A DNA stretch of 64,000 bases from Nitrospira sp. (GTDB lineage: Bacteria; Nitrospirota; Nitrospiria; Nitrospirales; Nitrospiraceae): contig CP126121.1 in assembly GCA_030123625.1 (NCBI GenBank), forward strand, positions 2,086,179 to 2,150,178, in the 5' to 3' direction. A model generated the notes under the pieces. It was not told the origin of the DNA. It saw nothing but the letters and a program-made list of their open reading frames with translations, and ran no database searches. A program made the position numbers and the translations under genes. Below are positions 34,510-47,076 of this stretch, in pieces. The first letter of the stretch is position 1; each line of letters opens with the position of its first letter.

Positions 34510-35997
34510 TTATCTAGTCAGTGCGTCTTCAATATCGGGTGGCGTCGCATGGATCTGTTCACCGAGGCAGGGATACCGTCGAGTGAGCTGCTGTTTCATC
34601 TTCCAAGCGACGGCTCGGTAGGACCAATGCCCTTTGACGCCGGACCTTAGCTTGCTGATGTATTCCGCTTCTGCATAATCCATTTTAAACAAACACCGGA
34701 CCTTGAAGCCGAACGGAATGGCGTAGAGTGCTGCTTCCTGGTCCTTTTTCTTGAGCGACTCGATATCCTGACGTACGGCATCCATCGCCTGCCGATACTC
34801 CTGATCCAGCCCTGCCTCAATAAGCGGCGGCGGGACATCATAGCCGTGAAGCGTCGTGAAGTTTTGTTGTATTTGCTGACACCGTCGATGACGGTGCATA
34901 TCTCGCCAGGCGCCGATGTCCATGAGGATATCGAAATTGAATGCATAGCCGCTGCGGAATTCTTTGATGAGTTCGTCGTACGGCCCACGCTGCCTTGTGG
35001 CCACTTCAATGGTCGCTTGTTTCTCCTTCTCAGACCATTCGCTCACGACCTCGAGGATCTTCCGGTACGGAGCCTGCGATACCCGATAGAGGAGCGTCGT
35101 GACGAGTTCGTCGAGCGGATGATGTGGGTCAATCAGCTCGACCGACTCCACGGCACCCCACGTACCAGGCTGATCCAATCCTGTGCCGCGTAACGCTTCT
35201 TTCGCATGGCAAGCCAAATCGGAGTAGACCGATTCCTGATACGCGTTCGCTTTGGCATGCCGGGCCAGCGTCGGCGCCAAAGGATCGTTCGAGCTTGAGG
35301 GCTGACCGCAGAGTTCGCTCCATAGGTTCACCGGCGGCCGTTGGCAAGCTTCTTTCAAATCTTCGCCGATCCCCCGCAGTTCCGGCAATTGCGACGACAA
35401 CAGACGCGTCATCTGTTTTTCCAAGGTCCGAATACTGACGACTTGTCCGACGTTGGTCTTGGCCGAAAGAGGAAGCAAGTAGCGGATGACATCAAAGGCG
35501 CGTGCCGCGATCGTCCGCTGATAATCGGCCTGTTTCATGGACTCCGGACAGGCGTCCCGCTCAGAGAGGTACGCGATCAAGGGATCGTGCATCAAGCGAT
35601 AAATTTCAGACAGACTGCGGAGAATGCCCTCATAGACCGCCTCGGTTTCGCTTCCTCGAATTCGGCCCGGCACAAACCACCTGCTTGAGGCGAAATTTTG
35701 ATAGCGGCTCGATTTCGCCTGGCCGTCCCAGAGCGACTCGTCCTCCAAGCGTATGGCGGCAAGTTCCGAAATCTCCTCAAAACAGACGATGACGTGGCCG
35801 AGGTCGGCGATCGACGCATGGCCGTAATCGAAATAGAACTGCTCCCAGAACTTTTCCGAAGAATGTCCGTGAACCCACCGGATGCTTTGTTCAATGGAGT
35901 CCGGCGATCGGCTGTACCGAGCCAGTGCGTAAGCAGACTTCTCCGGCGGCATGGGAGCGACGGCCACGACCCGGCGACCTGATTGATCCTGACTCAT
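34510..35997 (-). CDS. thyX: Long (two-domain) FAD-dependent thymidylate synthase ThyX
   Basis: 495 residues, roughly twice normal ThyX length, with two ThyX-like domains. The C-terminal one has RHRRCQQIQQ (about residues 369-378), matching the RHRxxSxNxxS-type motif but with Cys at the serine position. The N-terminal domain has YGHASIADLGH and AKSSRYQNF. ThyX makes dTMP from dUMP with NADPH and methylene-tetrahydrofolate. An in-frame TTG precedes the ATG by one codon. Whether one domain is catalytic and the other structural cannot be told. Confidence 0.8.
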   Translation of the reverse strand: MSQDQSGRRVVAVAPMPPEKSAYALARYSRSPDSIEQSIRWVHGHSSEKFWEQFYFDYGHASIADLGHVIVCFEEISELAAIRLEDESLWDGQAKSSRYQNFASSRWFVPGRIRGSETEAVYEGILRSLSEIYRLMHDPLIAYLSERDACPESMKQADYQRTIAARAFDVIRYLLPLSAKTNVGQVVSIRTLEKQMTRLLSSQLPELRGIGEDLKEACQRPPVNLWSELCGQPSSSNDPLAPTLARHAKANAYQESVYSDLACHAKEALRGTGLDQPGTWGAVESVELIDPHHPLDELVTTLLYRVSQAPYRKILEVVSEWSEKEKQATIEVATRQRGPYDELIKEFRSGYAFNFDILMDIGAWRDMHRHRRCQQIQQNFTTLHGYDVPPPLIEAGLDQEYRQAMDAVRQDIESLKKKDQEAALYAIPFGFKVRCLFKMDYAEAEYISKLRSGVKGHWSYRAVAWKMKQQLTRRYPCLGEQIHATPPDIEDALTR

Positions 35998-36154
35998 CAA
36001 AGGTCTTTCTTGTCGTATTGAACCCTAAGCCGCGCACTATACCGCTCACGTCGGTGCGGTGCAAGCTGCCGGTCCGTTGACTTGCCGCAGAAGCCGCCGC
36101 TATAGTCCGCGCGAACTGGGCAGTATGAGACGCACCGTCGTAAGGAGATGATCC

Positions 36155-37423
36155 GTGTCCATGATCAAAGGCATCAAAGGCGTCAAAGATCTGTTGCCGG
36201 AAGAGACGCCCCGTTGGCGCCTCATCGAAGAGGCCGCCAGACGGTGGGCAGGCCGGTATGGATTTCATGAGATTCGTATTCCGATCTTTGAAATGACGAC
36301 CTTGTTTGCACGGAGCATCGGTGCCTCGACCGATATTGTCGAGAAGGAGATGTATACATTCCAGGACCGGGACGGTACCTCGCTGACCCTTCGTCCTGAA
36401 GGGACTGCCGGGACAGTCCGAGCCTATATCGAGCACAATCGTTCCGCGATCCCCGTTCCTCAGAAGTATTTCTATTTTGGACCCATGTTTCGTCACGAGC
36501 GGCCGCAAGCAGGGCGTCTGCGACAATTTCATCAGTTCGGCGTCGAATCGCTCGGTATGGCCGACCCCCAAGCCGATATCGAAGTCATTGCCCTCCTTTG
36601 GCGAATTCTATCTGACCTTGGTCTACCCGGTCTCACTTTGGAAATGAACAATCTAGGCTACGTCGCTGATAGAGAAACCTATCGGCCTCAACTCGTGAGT
36701 TACCTCAAGCAACATGAATCCGGCCTTTGTGCAAATTGCCGCCATCGCATTGAAGCTAATCCTCTGCGGGTCCTAGACTGTAAAGTCCCCGAGTGTCGCG
36801 CAATTACGGAGACTGCACCCCGCTTAAGCGACTCACTTTCAGAGACAGCTCGTTCGTACTTCACAAAAGTCTTATCAGGCCTTGATCTTGTTAAGATTCC
36901 GTACTCGTTAAATCATCGGCTCGTTCGCGGGCTTGATTACTACAACCTCACCACGTTCGAAGTCACTGCGATCAATTTAGGCGCTCAAAATGCTGTAGGG
37001 GCCGGCGGACGCTACGACGGATTGGTCGAAACTCTCGGAGGACCGTCAACTCCGGCTGTTGGTTTTGCCGTCGGCCTTGAAAGAATATCTATGTTGCTGC
37101 CGGAGAATGTGATAAGGAAAGCAACGGATGACGTGGCTATCTATGTGGCCGGATTCGGTACTCAGGGTGCTATAGCCGGCCTCACCGTCCTGGAAGAGCT
37201 TCGTCTTGCCGGCCTCCAAGCAGTCTCCGATTTTAGGTCCGTAACTTTGAAGTCTCACTTACGGCAAGCTGATCGCCTCGGGTGTCGGTTCACTCTCATC
37301 ATCGGTGATGATGAAGTAGTAAAAGGGTCCGGTATTCTTCGGGATATGGAGACTAAAGTGCAGCATGACGTCAGTCTCTCTACTGTGCCTCTTCAGATTC
37401 ACTCTGTCCTTACCGGCTCCTGA
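36155..37423 (+). CDS. hisS: Histidyl-tRNA synthetase
   Basis: 422-residue class II synthetase. Motif 2 is in PQKYFYFGPMFRHERPQAGRLRQFHQFG, and the histidine-specific signatures LVRGLDYYNLTTFE and GGRYDGLV are present. The C-terminal anticodon domain is complete. GTG at 36155 has AAGGAG 7 nt upstream and is preferred over ATG at 36161. Confidence 0.97.
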   Translation: MSMIKGIKGVKDLLPEETPRWRLIEEAARRWAGRYGFHEIRIPIFEMTTLFARSIGASTDIVEKEMYTFQDRDGTSLTLRPEGTAGTVRAYIEHNRSAIPVPQKYFYFGPMFRHERPQAGRLRQFHQFGVESLGMADPQADIEVIALLWRILSDLGLPGLTLEMNNLGYVADRETYRPQLVSYLKQHESGLCANCRHRIEANPLRVLDCKVPECRAITETAPRLSDSLSETARSYFTKVLSGLDLVKIPYSLNHRLVRGLDYYNLTTFEVTAINLGAQNAVGAGGRYDGLVETLGGPSTPAVGFAVGLERISMLLPENVIRKATDDVAIYVAGFGTQGAIAGLTVLEELRLAGLQAVSDFRSVTLKSHLRQADRLGCRFTLIIGDDEVVKGSGILRDMETKVQHDVSLSTVPLQIHSVLTGS

Positions 37424-37517
37424 CACGGCATTTTTTCAAGTTGACTTTCTTCCCAAAACCTCTTAATCTCCCAAAGGATTGAATTTTATAACTATTTAAA
37501 ATTAATCATAAATTCCT

Positions 37518-37838
37518 GTGGATTTAAAGAAAATAGGTTTCCTCCTCGCTCTTCCTCCATCACACAACGGTGCCAAGACTGTTCACAGTCTTGCACGCGC
37601 GGCTCTTGATACCGGTCATGAGGTCTACTTGTACCTTATTGATGAAGGCGTAAAGAATATTCACACCGACTACTACCGAACTCTCGCACAAGCGGGAGTC
37701 CGCGTTTTTGTGTGTGCCTATGGGTGTCGGCAACATCACGTTCCAACGGCGACTATCGACCCGAAAATGTCTCTTTGCGGTCTCGTCATGCTGTCTGGAA
37801 TCATTGATGCCTGTGATCCATTTTTATCGTTTACCTGA
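37518..37838 (+). CDS. DsrE-family sulfur-carrier-like protein
   Basis: 106 residues with the DsrE/TusD-like fold: IGFLLALPPSHNGAKTVHSLARAALDTGHEVYLYLIDEGV. Cys residues at VFVCAYGCRQHH are in the region where active-site cysteines of this family lie. A GTG start is assumed. It overlaps the next frame or precedes it by 10 bp. Such proteins relay sulfur or regulate sulfur/redox metabolism. Confidence 0.7.
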   Translation: MDLKKIGFLLALPPSHNGAKTVHSLARAALDTGHEVYLYLIDEGVKNIHTDYYRTLAQAGVRVFVCAYGCRQHHVPTATIDPKMSLCGLVMLSGIIDACDPFLSFT

Positions 37839-37848
37839 TCATCTTTTT

Positions 37849-38190
37849 ATGGCAAAAAATATAGCGGTCGTTATTCAAGAAGATCCTCGAAAGACCCATC
37901 GGTCCGTCGAGGCTCTCCGTATTGCTCTTGGCCTTGCGTCGGGATCCCACGTGATAACTGTCGTTCTGCTCGGTGAGGCGGTCCGCCTCCTGGGAGATGA
38001 GACCGACGATCTCTTCGATGGAGAGATCCTCGAAACATATCTTCCTGCGATTAAACAGCTCAAAATCCCTTTTATTCTCCAAAATACATCTGATCGGATA
38101 CCGGTTCGAGACGAGTTCTTCGTCAGGCGAGAAAATGATGAAACCGTCACCTCATTCGTTCGATCCATGGATTGCGCACTCGTTTTTTGA
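37849..38190 (+). CDS. DsrF/TusC-like protein
   Basis: 113 residues, starting AKNIAVVIQEDPRKTHRSVEALRIALGLASG, the typical DsrE/F-type N-terminus. It has no conserved DsrE cysteine. An ATG at 37807 would add 14 residues and overlap the preceding gene. Likely forms a complex with its neighbours. Confidence 0.65.
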   Translation: MAKNIAVVIQEDPRKTHRSVEALRIALGLASGSHVITVVLLGEAVRLLGDETDDLFDGEILETYLPAIKQLKIPFILQNTSDRIPVRDEFFVRRENDETVTSFVRSMDCALVF

Positions 38191-38206
38191 ATCTGGAGTT
38201 TCTGTT

Positions 38207-38353
38207 ATGCTGGCGGTTGTCTATGCTGTCCGTTCTCCACTTCGTACCCTGATCCACGCACTGTTATCCGAGAACACTTCCGCCGTAGTCTTCTTTCTGG
38301 AAGATCCTCTTCTTCCAGGGAACGTATTTGATACAGGGAATATCCACGAATGA
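38207..38353 (+). CDS. Short protein, possible truncated DsrH/TusB-like
   Basis: 48 residues: MLAVVYAVRSPLRTLIHALL, then VVFFLEDPLLPG. The pattern of a short strand-helix-strand with a LLSEN...VVFFLED motif resembles TusB/DsrH, which are 90-100 residues. GGAG lies 9 nt upstream. It may be a degraded third member of the sulfur-relay set. Confidence 0.4.
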   Translation: MLAVVYAVRSPLRTLIHALLSENTSAVVFFLEDPLLPGNVFDTGNIHE

Positions 38354-38757
38354 ACAGAAGGGACCTGTTTCGCTTCTATGCAGGTATTGGCGATAGTCCG
38401 TGAAACTCAAAAGTTATAGCTCTGTGACTCCGAAGTCTTGTTAGAAAGAAAATTAGCAGTCGTCGAAGTAAGAGTAAGGAAGTGAATAAAGAGAATAAGT
38501 GTGACTGTATTGATTTTATTTATGAAATATTGGTTCCTAATGAAGGATAACATTGGGGATTGGTTCTCGATAGAAGAGCTGCAACCTGTGAAAAGCTTGT
38601 GAAGAGGGGACAGGAATGGGTGATGGCATTTTCGCACGGCTCGACATCACCGGGTGCGGCATGGTATTCACGTTTGCTTTTTGGCAAGCACGGAGCGGAT
38701 TGAAGGATTGTTATCCACAGGTGTGAATAATCCTGTGTATAGGAATTTTGAGATCTT
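38354..38757. other. oriC: Probable replication origin oriC
   Basis: 404-bp AT-rich gap directly upstream of dnaA. It contains the consensus DnaA box TTATCCACA (38711-38719) and, on the other strand, TTATTCACA (38722-38730), adjacent to each other and close to dnaA. An AT-rich stretch (about 38400-38540) could be the unwinding region. No gene is seen. Location before dnaA-dnaN-gyrB-gyrA is the classical origin context. Confidence 0.75.
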
Positions 38758-40101
38758 ATGAGTATTGATACTGTGTGGCAGGATGTATTGCAGTACATCC
38801 AAAGGAAGGTCCCGAAGCAGGTGTATGACACCTGGTTCATACCGGTTCGTCTGGACCGGATTGAGAACTCGACGGCGCACATTGGAGTTCCAAATAAATT
38901 CTTTGGAGAATGGTTGGACGCTCATTATGGATCCTTGTTGGCAGAAGCCATGGCCACGGCTCGTGGTGGGGAGCTGATGAGTGTTGCATTTACCGTCCGT
39001 GAGAAGGGAGCTACGCTGCAGGCTGAACCCCAAACGCTCATGAATGGGCCTCGCGGTGCCATGCAGCCCAAGCCTCGGCGGGGAATCCAGCTGAACCCAA
39101 AATATACATTCAAGAACTTTGTCGTTGGTGCTGGGAATCAATTCGCCCATGCGGCCTGCATGGCAGTTGCCGAGCAGCCCGGGCACACATATAACCCGCT
39201 CTTCATTTACGGCGGAGTGGGACTTGGAAAGACTCACCTCTTGAACGCCATAGGAAATCATGTGGCTGAAAAGAGCGATCTCCGCATCGCGTACTTAACC
39301 ACCGAACAGTTTACCAATGAAGTGATTAACTCCATTCGCTATGACAAGATGATGGACCTGCGAAAGCGCTACCGACATATCGATATGCTGATGATCGACG
39401 ATATTCAGTTCCTGGTCGGGAAAGAACGGACGCAGGAAGAGTTCTTCCATACATTCAATGCTTTGTACGAGGGGCATAAACAGATTGTCCTCTCCAGCGA
39501 TCGTTTTCCCAAAGATATGCCTGATATCGAAGAGCGTCTCCGATCTCGCTTCGAATGGGGGCTGATTGCGGACTTGCAGCCTCCCGATGTGGAGACCCGC
39601 ATCGCTATCCTGAGAAAAAAATCAGAAGATGAGGGAGTCACGCTGCCGGAAGACGTCATCCAATTCCTATCGACCACCATGAAGAGCAATATCCGAGAAT
39701 TGGAAGGTAGCCTGGTTCGATTAGGCGCCTATGCTTCGTTGACTGGACAAGTGATAACCCTTGATCTTGCTAAGAATGTCCTCCGCGATCTCATCGGGGA
39801 CAAGAAAAAAATCGTTGCAATGGATGATATTCAAGAGGCGGTCTGTGCCCAGTTTCATGTGAAGATGACGGAACTGAAATCCCGCCGTCGGAGCAAGACC
39901 CTCGTGCATCCTCGACAGATCGCCATGTATCTATGTCGCGAGTTGACCGACGCATCATACCCTGAAATCGGGCGCCAATTCGGAGGCAAGGACCATACGA
40001 CCATCATCCACGCCTGCCGTCAGGTTGCGAAGGCCAAGGAGACCGATACGATGTTGCAAACGACGATTGAAACATTGAAAGAGCAAATTCTTAGAAACTA
40101 A
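38758..40101 (+). CDS. dnaA: Chromosomal replication initiator DnaA
   Basis: 447 residues. Domain I starts with [21 protein letters not shown]. The AAA+ domain has [16 protein letters not shown] (Walker A) and [10 protein letters not shown] (Walker B). Domain IV ends with [26 protein letters not shown], the DnaA signature that binds DnaA boxes. Starts ATG at 38758 with no strong Shine-Dalgarno. Initiates replication at the oriC just upstream. Confidence 0.98.
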   Translation: MSIDTVWQDVLQYIQRKVPKQVYDTWFIPVRLDRIENSTAHIGVPNKFFGEWLDAHYGSLLAEAMATARGGELMSVAFTVREKGATLQAEPQTLMNGPRGAMQPKPRRGIQLNPKYTFKNFVVGAGNQFAHAACMAVAEQPGHTYNPLFIYGGVGLGKTHLLNAIGNHVAEKSDLRIAYLTTEQFTNEVINSIRYDKMMDLRKRYRHIDMLMIDDIQFLVGKERTQEEFFHTFNALYEGHKQIVLSSDRFPKDMPDIEERLRSRFEWGLIADLQPPDVETRIAILRKKSEDEGVTLPEDVIQFLSTTMKSNIRELEGSLVRLGAYASLTGQVITLDLAKNVLRDLIGDKKKIVAMDDIQEAVCAQFHVKMTELKSRRRSKTLVHPRQIAMYLCRELTDASYPEIGRQFGGKDHTTIIHACRQVAKAKETDTMLQTTIETLKEQILRN

Positions 40102-40124
40102 GAGCTTGGTCGGGAGAGGTCTCC

Positions 40125-41252
40125 ATGAAAGTACGTATCGGGCGGGATGAATTGCTGACGGGACTCCAACGGGTGCAAGGTGTCGTCGAAAAACGGAACA
40201 CGATGCCGATTCTATCGAACATACTATTGGAAGCCAAGCAAGATGGGGTAGAGATCGTAGCGACTGACCTCGAGATCGGCATGCGAGGTCTTTACAAAGG
40301 TACCGTCCTTTCGACCGGCGGTGTCACCATCTCAGCCCGAAAGTTGTTTGAAATCGTCAAAGAGCTACCTCCTGGTGAGATTGAACTGACGGCGACCGAT
40401 AATAACTGGACTACCATTCAGGCCGGGAAGAGCCAGTTCAAAGTCGTAGGCCTCCCCAGCAGCGAGTACCCCGCACTGCCGACGATCGAGCGTGAGGGGT
40501 TGACACCGCTCTCGGGAGAAGGACTTCTGGAATTGATCCGAAAGACCCTCTTTGCTGCAGGAGATAACGATGCTCGGTATATCTTGAACGGCCTCCTAGT
40601 CACCCTCATTGTCACTGACAAGAAGACCTCCCTTCGATTAGTCGGCACAGACGGCCATCGTTTGGCGGTGGCGGAGCAGGAAGTCGGCAAGGCCGGCAAC
40701 AAAAGTGTGCCCCAAGAAATGAAAGCGATTATACCCAAGAAGGCTGCGCATGAAATCCGCCATTTATTGGAGGAAGGCGGAGACGCCGACCCGCTCATCG
40801 GTTTCTCGAAGAATCTCATGATCTTCCGCAAGAGCGGCTTACTCCTCACATCGCGGTTAATGGAAGGCAACTACCCGAACTACCAACAGGTCATTCCAAA
40901 GGAAAGCGGCAAGAAGATCAGCGTGAGCCGAAGTGAATTAGAGAGCGCGCTGCGTCGGGTGTCGGTGCTGGCCAAAGACAAAGCCAGCGCGGTAAAGATT
41001 TCGTTCGCATCCGGTCAGATGACGTTGTTTTCCAGCAGCCCTGACTACGGAGAAGCCACGGAAGAATTGCCCGCTCGGTATGAAGGAGAGACTATCAATA
41101 CGGGATTCAATGCCCGTTATCTTCTGGATACCTTCAACGTGATGGAGGGGGAAACCATATCGCTTCAGATGGAAACCCCGCTGAGTCCTTGTCTGATTCA
41201 AGAGCCTGAAAGCCCGGGGTTCAAATGTGTGGTCATGCCGATCAAGGTTTAG
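40125..41252 (+). CDS. dnaN: DNA polymerase III beta sliding clamp
   Basis: 375 residues, three clamp domains in order (e.g. RNTMPILSNILLEAKQDGVEIVATDLEIG and SRLMEGNYPNYQQVIPKE). Complete length for the family. It follows dnaA by 23 bp, the usual origin operon order. Confidence 0.97.
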   Translation: MKVRIGRDELLTGLQRVQGVVEKRNTMPILSNILLEAKQDGVEIVATDLEIGMRGLYKGTVLSTGGVTISARKLFEIVKELPPGEIELTATDNNWTTIQAGKSQFKVVGLPSSEYPALPTIEREGLTPLSGEGLLELIRKTLFAAGDNDARYILNGLLVTLIVTDKKTSLRLVGTDGHRLAVAEQEVGKAGNKSVPQEMKAIIPKKAAHEIRHLLEEGGDADPLIGFSKNLMIFRKSGLLLTSRLMEGNYPNYQQVIPKESGKKISVSRSELESALRRVSVLAKDKASAVKISFASGQMTLFSSSPDYGEATEELPARYEGETINTGFNARYLLDTFNVMEGETISLQMETPLSPCLIQEPESPGFKCVVMPIKV

Positions 41253-41372
41253 CGGGATGCTCAGGAGGTCCGTCGGCACTATCCTCGTATCGCCGAAGGC
41301 TCAACGTACCACAGCGTACGATTCCTTCTCCGTCAGTCGTCACTTATCGAGCAACCTTTTCGAGCGTTCTGA

Positions 41373-43895
<2,523 letters not shown>

Positions 43896-43903
43896 CGGAA
43901 CGG

Positions 43904-43953
43904 AATGGTTCATGGGCAATGGATAAGGAAGAGGCGATTCACCATCAACCATT
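43904..43953. repeat. Inverted repeat between gyrB and gyrA
   Basis: AATGGTTCATGG (43904-43915) and CCATCAACCATT (43942-43953) can form a 12-bp stem with one mismatch. It lies 9-58 bp after the gyrB stop codon. It may be a local repeat remnant or a weak mRNA processing hairpin. Confidence 0.5.
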
Positions 43954-43973
43954 AATCATGGATTTGGAAACAC

Positions 43974-46451
43974 ATGCCCCCCGATGAACGACTAGAACAT
44001 ATCGACATCGAAGATGAAATGCGCTCGTCGTACTTGAGTTACGCGATGAGCGTGATCGTGGGGCGTGCGCTTCCTGATGTCCGCGACGGGCTCAAACCGG
44101 TTCATCGCCGCATCCTGTTCGGCATGAATGAAATGGGCCTCGCCTCCAATCGGGCCTACCGGAAATCCGCCAAGATCGTCGGCGAGGTCATGGGGAATTA
44201 TCATCCGCATGGAAACATGCCCATCTATGACGCGCTCGTTCGAATGGCGCAAGACTTCAACATGCGCTATCCGCTTATCGACGGGCAGGGCAATTATGGG
44301 TCGATGGATGGTGATCCTCCGGCCGCCGAGCGGTATACCGAAGCGCGCATGACCAAACTGGCCGAAGAGATGTTGGCCGACATCGACGAAGACACGGTCG
44401 ATTTTGGCCCGAATTACGACGAATCGCGACAGGAACCTCTCGTCCTACCGACTCGGGTGCCGAATCTTTTGATCAATGGAGCGGGCGGCATCGCGGTGGG
44501 CTATGCCACCAACATCCCCACACACAACATCGCCGAAATCATCGATGGGTTACTTCTGCTGTTGGAGCACCCGGAGGTGACGATCGCCCAGCTGATGAAG
44601 AAGATCCCGGGCCCTGATTTCCCCACGGCCGGATTTATTTACGGTATGAGTGGAATCAAAGAGGCTTACGAGACCGGCCGAGGCCTTCTCACTTTACGGG
44701 CGAAAGTCGTGGTGGAGACAGAGGAACGCACCGATCGCGAGCGCCTCATCGTCACGGAGATCCCATACCAAGTCAACAAGGTGACATTGATCAAAAAGAT
44801 TGCCGAGTTGGTTCAGGAAGACCGCATCAAAGGCATCTCGGATTTACGAGACGAATCATCGGATCGCGAAGGGGTAAGGGTGGTGATCGAGCTGAAGCGA
44901 GGTGAAATCCCCTTGGTGGTGTTGAACAATCTGTACAAGCACACACCGCTCGAAACCACCTTCGGGGTCATCATGCTGGCCCTGGTCAATAATCGACCTG
45001 AGATCCTGAATCTCAAGCAAATCCTCCATCATTTCCTTGAGCATCGACGCGAAGTCGTCGTGCGGCGGACAGCGTTCGAGCTCAGAAAAGCGGAAGAACG
45101 GGCGCACATCCTGGAAGGGCTCAAGATCGCGCTCGACCACCTCGATGCCGTGATCGCGCTCATCCGCAGATCACAATCACCGGACGAAGCGAGAGCCGGT
45201 TTGATGCAGCAATTCGGCCTTACCGAGATCCAAGCCAATGCGATCCTCGACATGCGGCTCCAGCGCCTGACACAGTTGGAGCGCGCCAAACTCGTCGAGG
45301 AATACCAGGACGTGCTCAAACAGATCGAATACCTGAAGTCCGTCCTCGCGAGCGAGGCACTGGTTCGGACCATCATCAAAGACGAGCTGACGGAAATCCA
45401 TGAGGCCTACAAGGACGAGCGTCGAACCCAGATCGTCAAAGAAGAGGCGGAGATCAACCTCGAAGACCTGATCGCGGAAGAAGAAGTGATCGTGACCATC
45501 TCGCACGCCGGCTACATCAAACGCAATGCCGTGTCCCTCTATCGCGCGCAGCGACGAGGCGGCAAGGGCAAGATCGGAATGGGCATCAAAGAAGAAGACT
45601 TCGTCGAGAATCTCTTTACCGCCTCCACCCATGACTCACTGCTTTTTTTCACGGACGCGGGGAAGGTCTATTGGTTGAAAGTCCATGAAATTCCGGAAGC
45701 CAGCCGGGCCGCAAAGGGCAAGGCCCTGGTCAATCTGCTCGCCCTGTCGGGAAGCGAAAAGGTCACGGCGACGTTGCCGGTGAAAGAGTTCCGAGAGGAC
45801 CGATATATCGTGATGGGCACTAAGAAGGGCATCATCAAGAAGACAGAACTGTCCGCCTTCAGCAATCCAAGGCAGGGCGGCATCATCGCCTTGGGGCTTG
45901 AGGGCGGCGATAGGCTGATCGGCGTACAATTGACCGATGGACAGCGGGAAATTCTTCTGGGAACCCGACAAGGCATTACCATTCGGTTTAAAGAGGAAGA
46001 AGTGAGGTCGATGGGCAGGACGGCATACGGTGTGAAAGGGATCACGCTTGAAGAGGGGAACGAAGTCATCGGCATGGAAACCATTACCCCTGATTCCACA
46101 ACTTCGATCTTGACCATCACGGAAGGCGGCTACGGTAAACGGACGCCCGTGGGCGAATATCGCGTTCAGGGTCGCGGCGGCAAGGGCATCATCAGCGTCA
46201 AGACGACTGAACGAAACGGACTGGCCGTCGGATTTCTGCAAGTACGAGACGGCGACGAAATCATGTTGATCGCCGCGCAGGGAAAAGTGCTTCGTTGCAA
46301 GGTGGACGATATTCGCGAAATCGGCCGGAATACCCAAGGTGTTCGTATTCTCGACCTCGACGGCGAAGGGGATCGAGTCGTAGGCGTCGCAAGACTCGCG
46401 GAAGCAGTCGAACGAGAGGACGCGGGTACGGAGGATGTGCCAGAGACCTAA
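43974..46451 (+). CDS. gyrA: DNA gyrase subunit A
   Basis: 825 residues. Has RALPDVRDGLKPVHRRILFGM near the start, the active-site tyrosine in AERYTEARMTKL, and six GyrA beta-propeller blades at the C-terminus with the GyrA box RGGKGKIG. Complete length for a gyrase. The quinolone-determining region contains ...GNYHPHGNMPIYDALVRMAQ, i.e. asparagine where E. coli has Ser83. Confidence 0.98.
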   Translation: MPPDERLEHIDIEDEMRSSYLSYAMSVIVGRALPDVRDGLKPVHRRILFGMNEMGLASNRAYRKSAKIVGEVMGNYHPHGNMPIYDALVRMAQDFNMRYPLIDGQGNYGSMDGDPPAAERYTEARMTKLAEEMLADIDEDTVDFGPNYDESRQEPLVLPTRVPNLLINGAGGIAVGYATNIPTHNIAEIIDGLLLLLEHPEVTIAQLMKKIPGPDFPTAGFIYGMSGIKEAYETGRGLLTLRAKVVVETEERTDRERLIVTEIPYQVNKVTLIKKIAELVQEDRIKGISDLRDESSDREGVRVVIELKRGEIPLVVLNNLYKHTPLETTFGVIMLALVNNRPEILNLKQILHHFLEHRREVVVRRTAFELRKAEERAHILEGLKIALDHLDAVIALIRRSQSPDEARAGLMQQFGLTEIQANAILDMRLQRLTQLERAKLVEEYQDVLKQIEYLKSVLASEALVRTIIKDELTEIHEAYKDERRTQIVKEEAEINLEDLIAEEEVIVTISHAGYIKRNAVSLYRAQRRGGKGKIGMGIKEEDFVENLFTASTHDSLLFFTDAGKVYWLKVHEIPEASRAAKGKALVNLLALSGSEKVTATLPVKEFREDRYIVMGTKKGIIKKTELSAFSNPRQGGIIALGLEGGDRLIGVQLTDGQREILLGTRQGITIRFKEEEVRSMGRTAYGVKGITLEEGNEVIGMETITPDSTTSILTITEGGYGKRTPVGEYRVQGRGGKGIISVKTTERNGLAVGFLQVRDGDEIMLIAAQGKVLRCKVDDIREIGRNTQGVRILDLDGEGDRVVGVARLAEAVEREDAGTEDVPET

Positions 46452-46491
46452 CCTGACAGAGCAGCTCAATACACGAGCAGGTACCTCTCCC

Positions 46492-47076
46492 ATGCCTTCC
46501 GGCAGTCCCAAGAACAAAAAGCCGCTGGACATCGTCGTAAAATTCGGGCTTGCCGTCTTTGTGGGATCCTTCGCCCTGATCTGGGGTGGCATGTACCTCA
46601 GCCGTCCCGACCGATCGATTCCTCCCTACACCGTTGGTTCTCAGTCAGGCCATGTCGTCGCGACGGATGTCCCCTCAGGGACGCAAGATGATCAAATCGC
46701 GAAATTACTGAATCGTTTCCGAAAGGTCGGTCATGAAACGCGTGATTTCGGTCGCATGAAAATTTATCCCACCACACCGGGTAATCCGGGAGGCCGGTAC
46801 AGCCGGATTGTGATTTATGTGTTCGACGATCATGGATGGACTGATCCGGACGTGCTGGCAAAATTTTTGACGGGGGATGCGGCAGCCATCAAGGACTATG
46901 AAAGATCCATGCGTGGATACTATCGATTGCTGGACCAGGAGGAAGAAGGAGGCTTGGGCCCTATCCCCAAGGATGGACGGACCAGTGGCACACGGATTCT
47001 CTTCAAGGGACTTGTGACGGACCCTTTGCCGGTCGAGGCGGAAGATGAGCCGGGTATCTCGATATCACCTCTCTAA
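46492..47076 (+). CDS. Membrane-anchored protein, uncharacterised
   Basis: 194 residues with one N-terminal transmembrane segment (about 16-35) after a short lysine-rich head. The rest is hydrophilic and contains a phosphatase-free, mixed fold that I do not recognise. It follows gyrA by 40 bp, and its last 74 nt overlap the convergent dciA gene. Confidence 0.65.
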   Translation: MPSGSPKNKKPLDIVVKFGLAVFVGSFALIWGGMYLSRPDRSIPPYTVGSQSGHVVATDVPSGTQDDQIAKLLNRFRKVGHETRDFGRMKIYPTTPGNPGGRYSRIVIYVFDDHGWTDPDVLAKFLTGDAAAIKDYERSMRGYYRLLDQEEEGGLGPIPKDGRTSGTRILFKGLVTDPLPVEAEDEPGISISPL

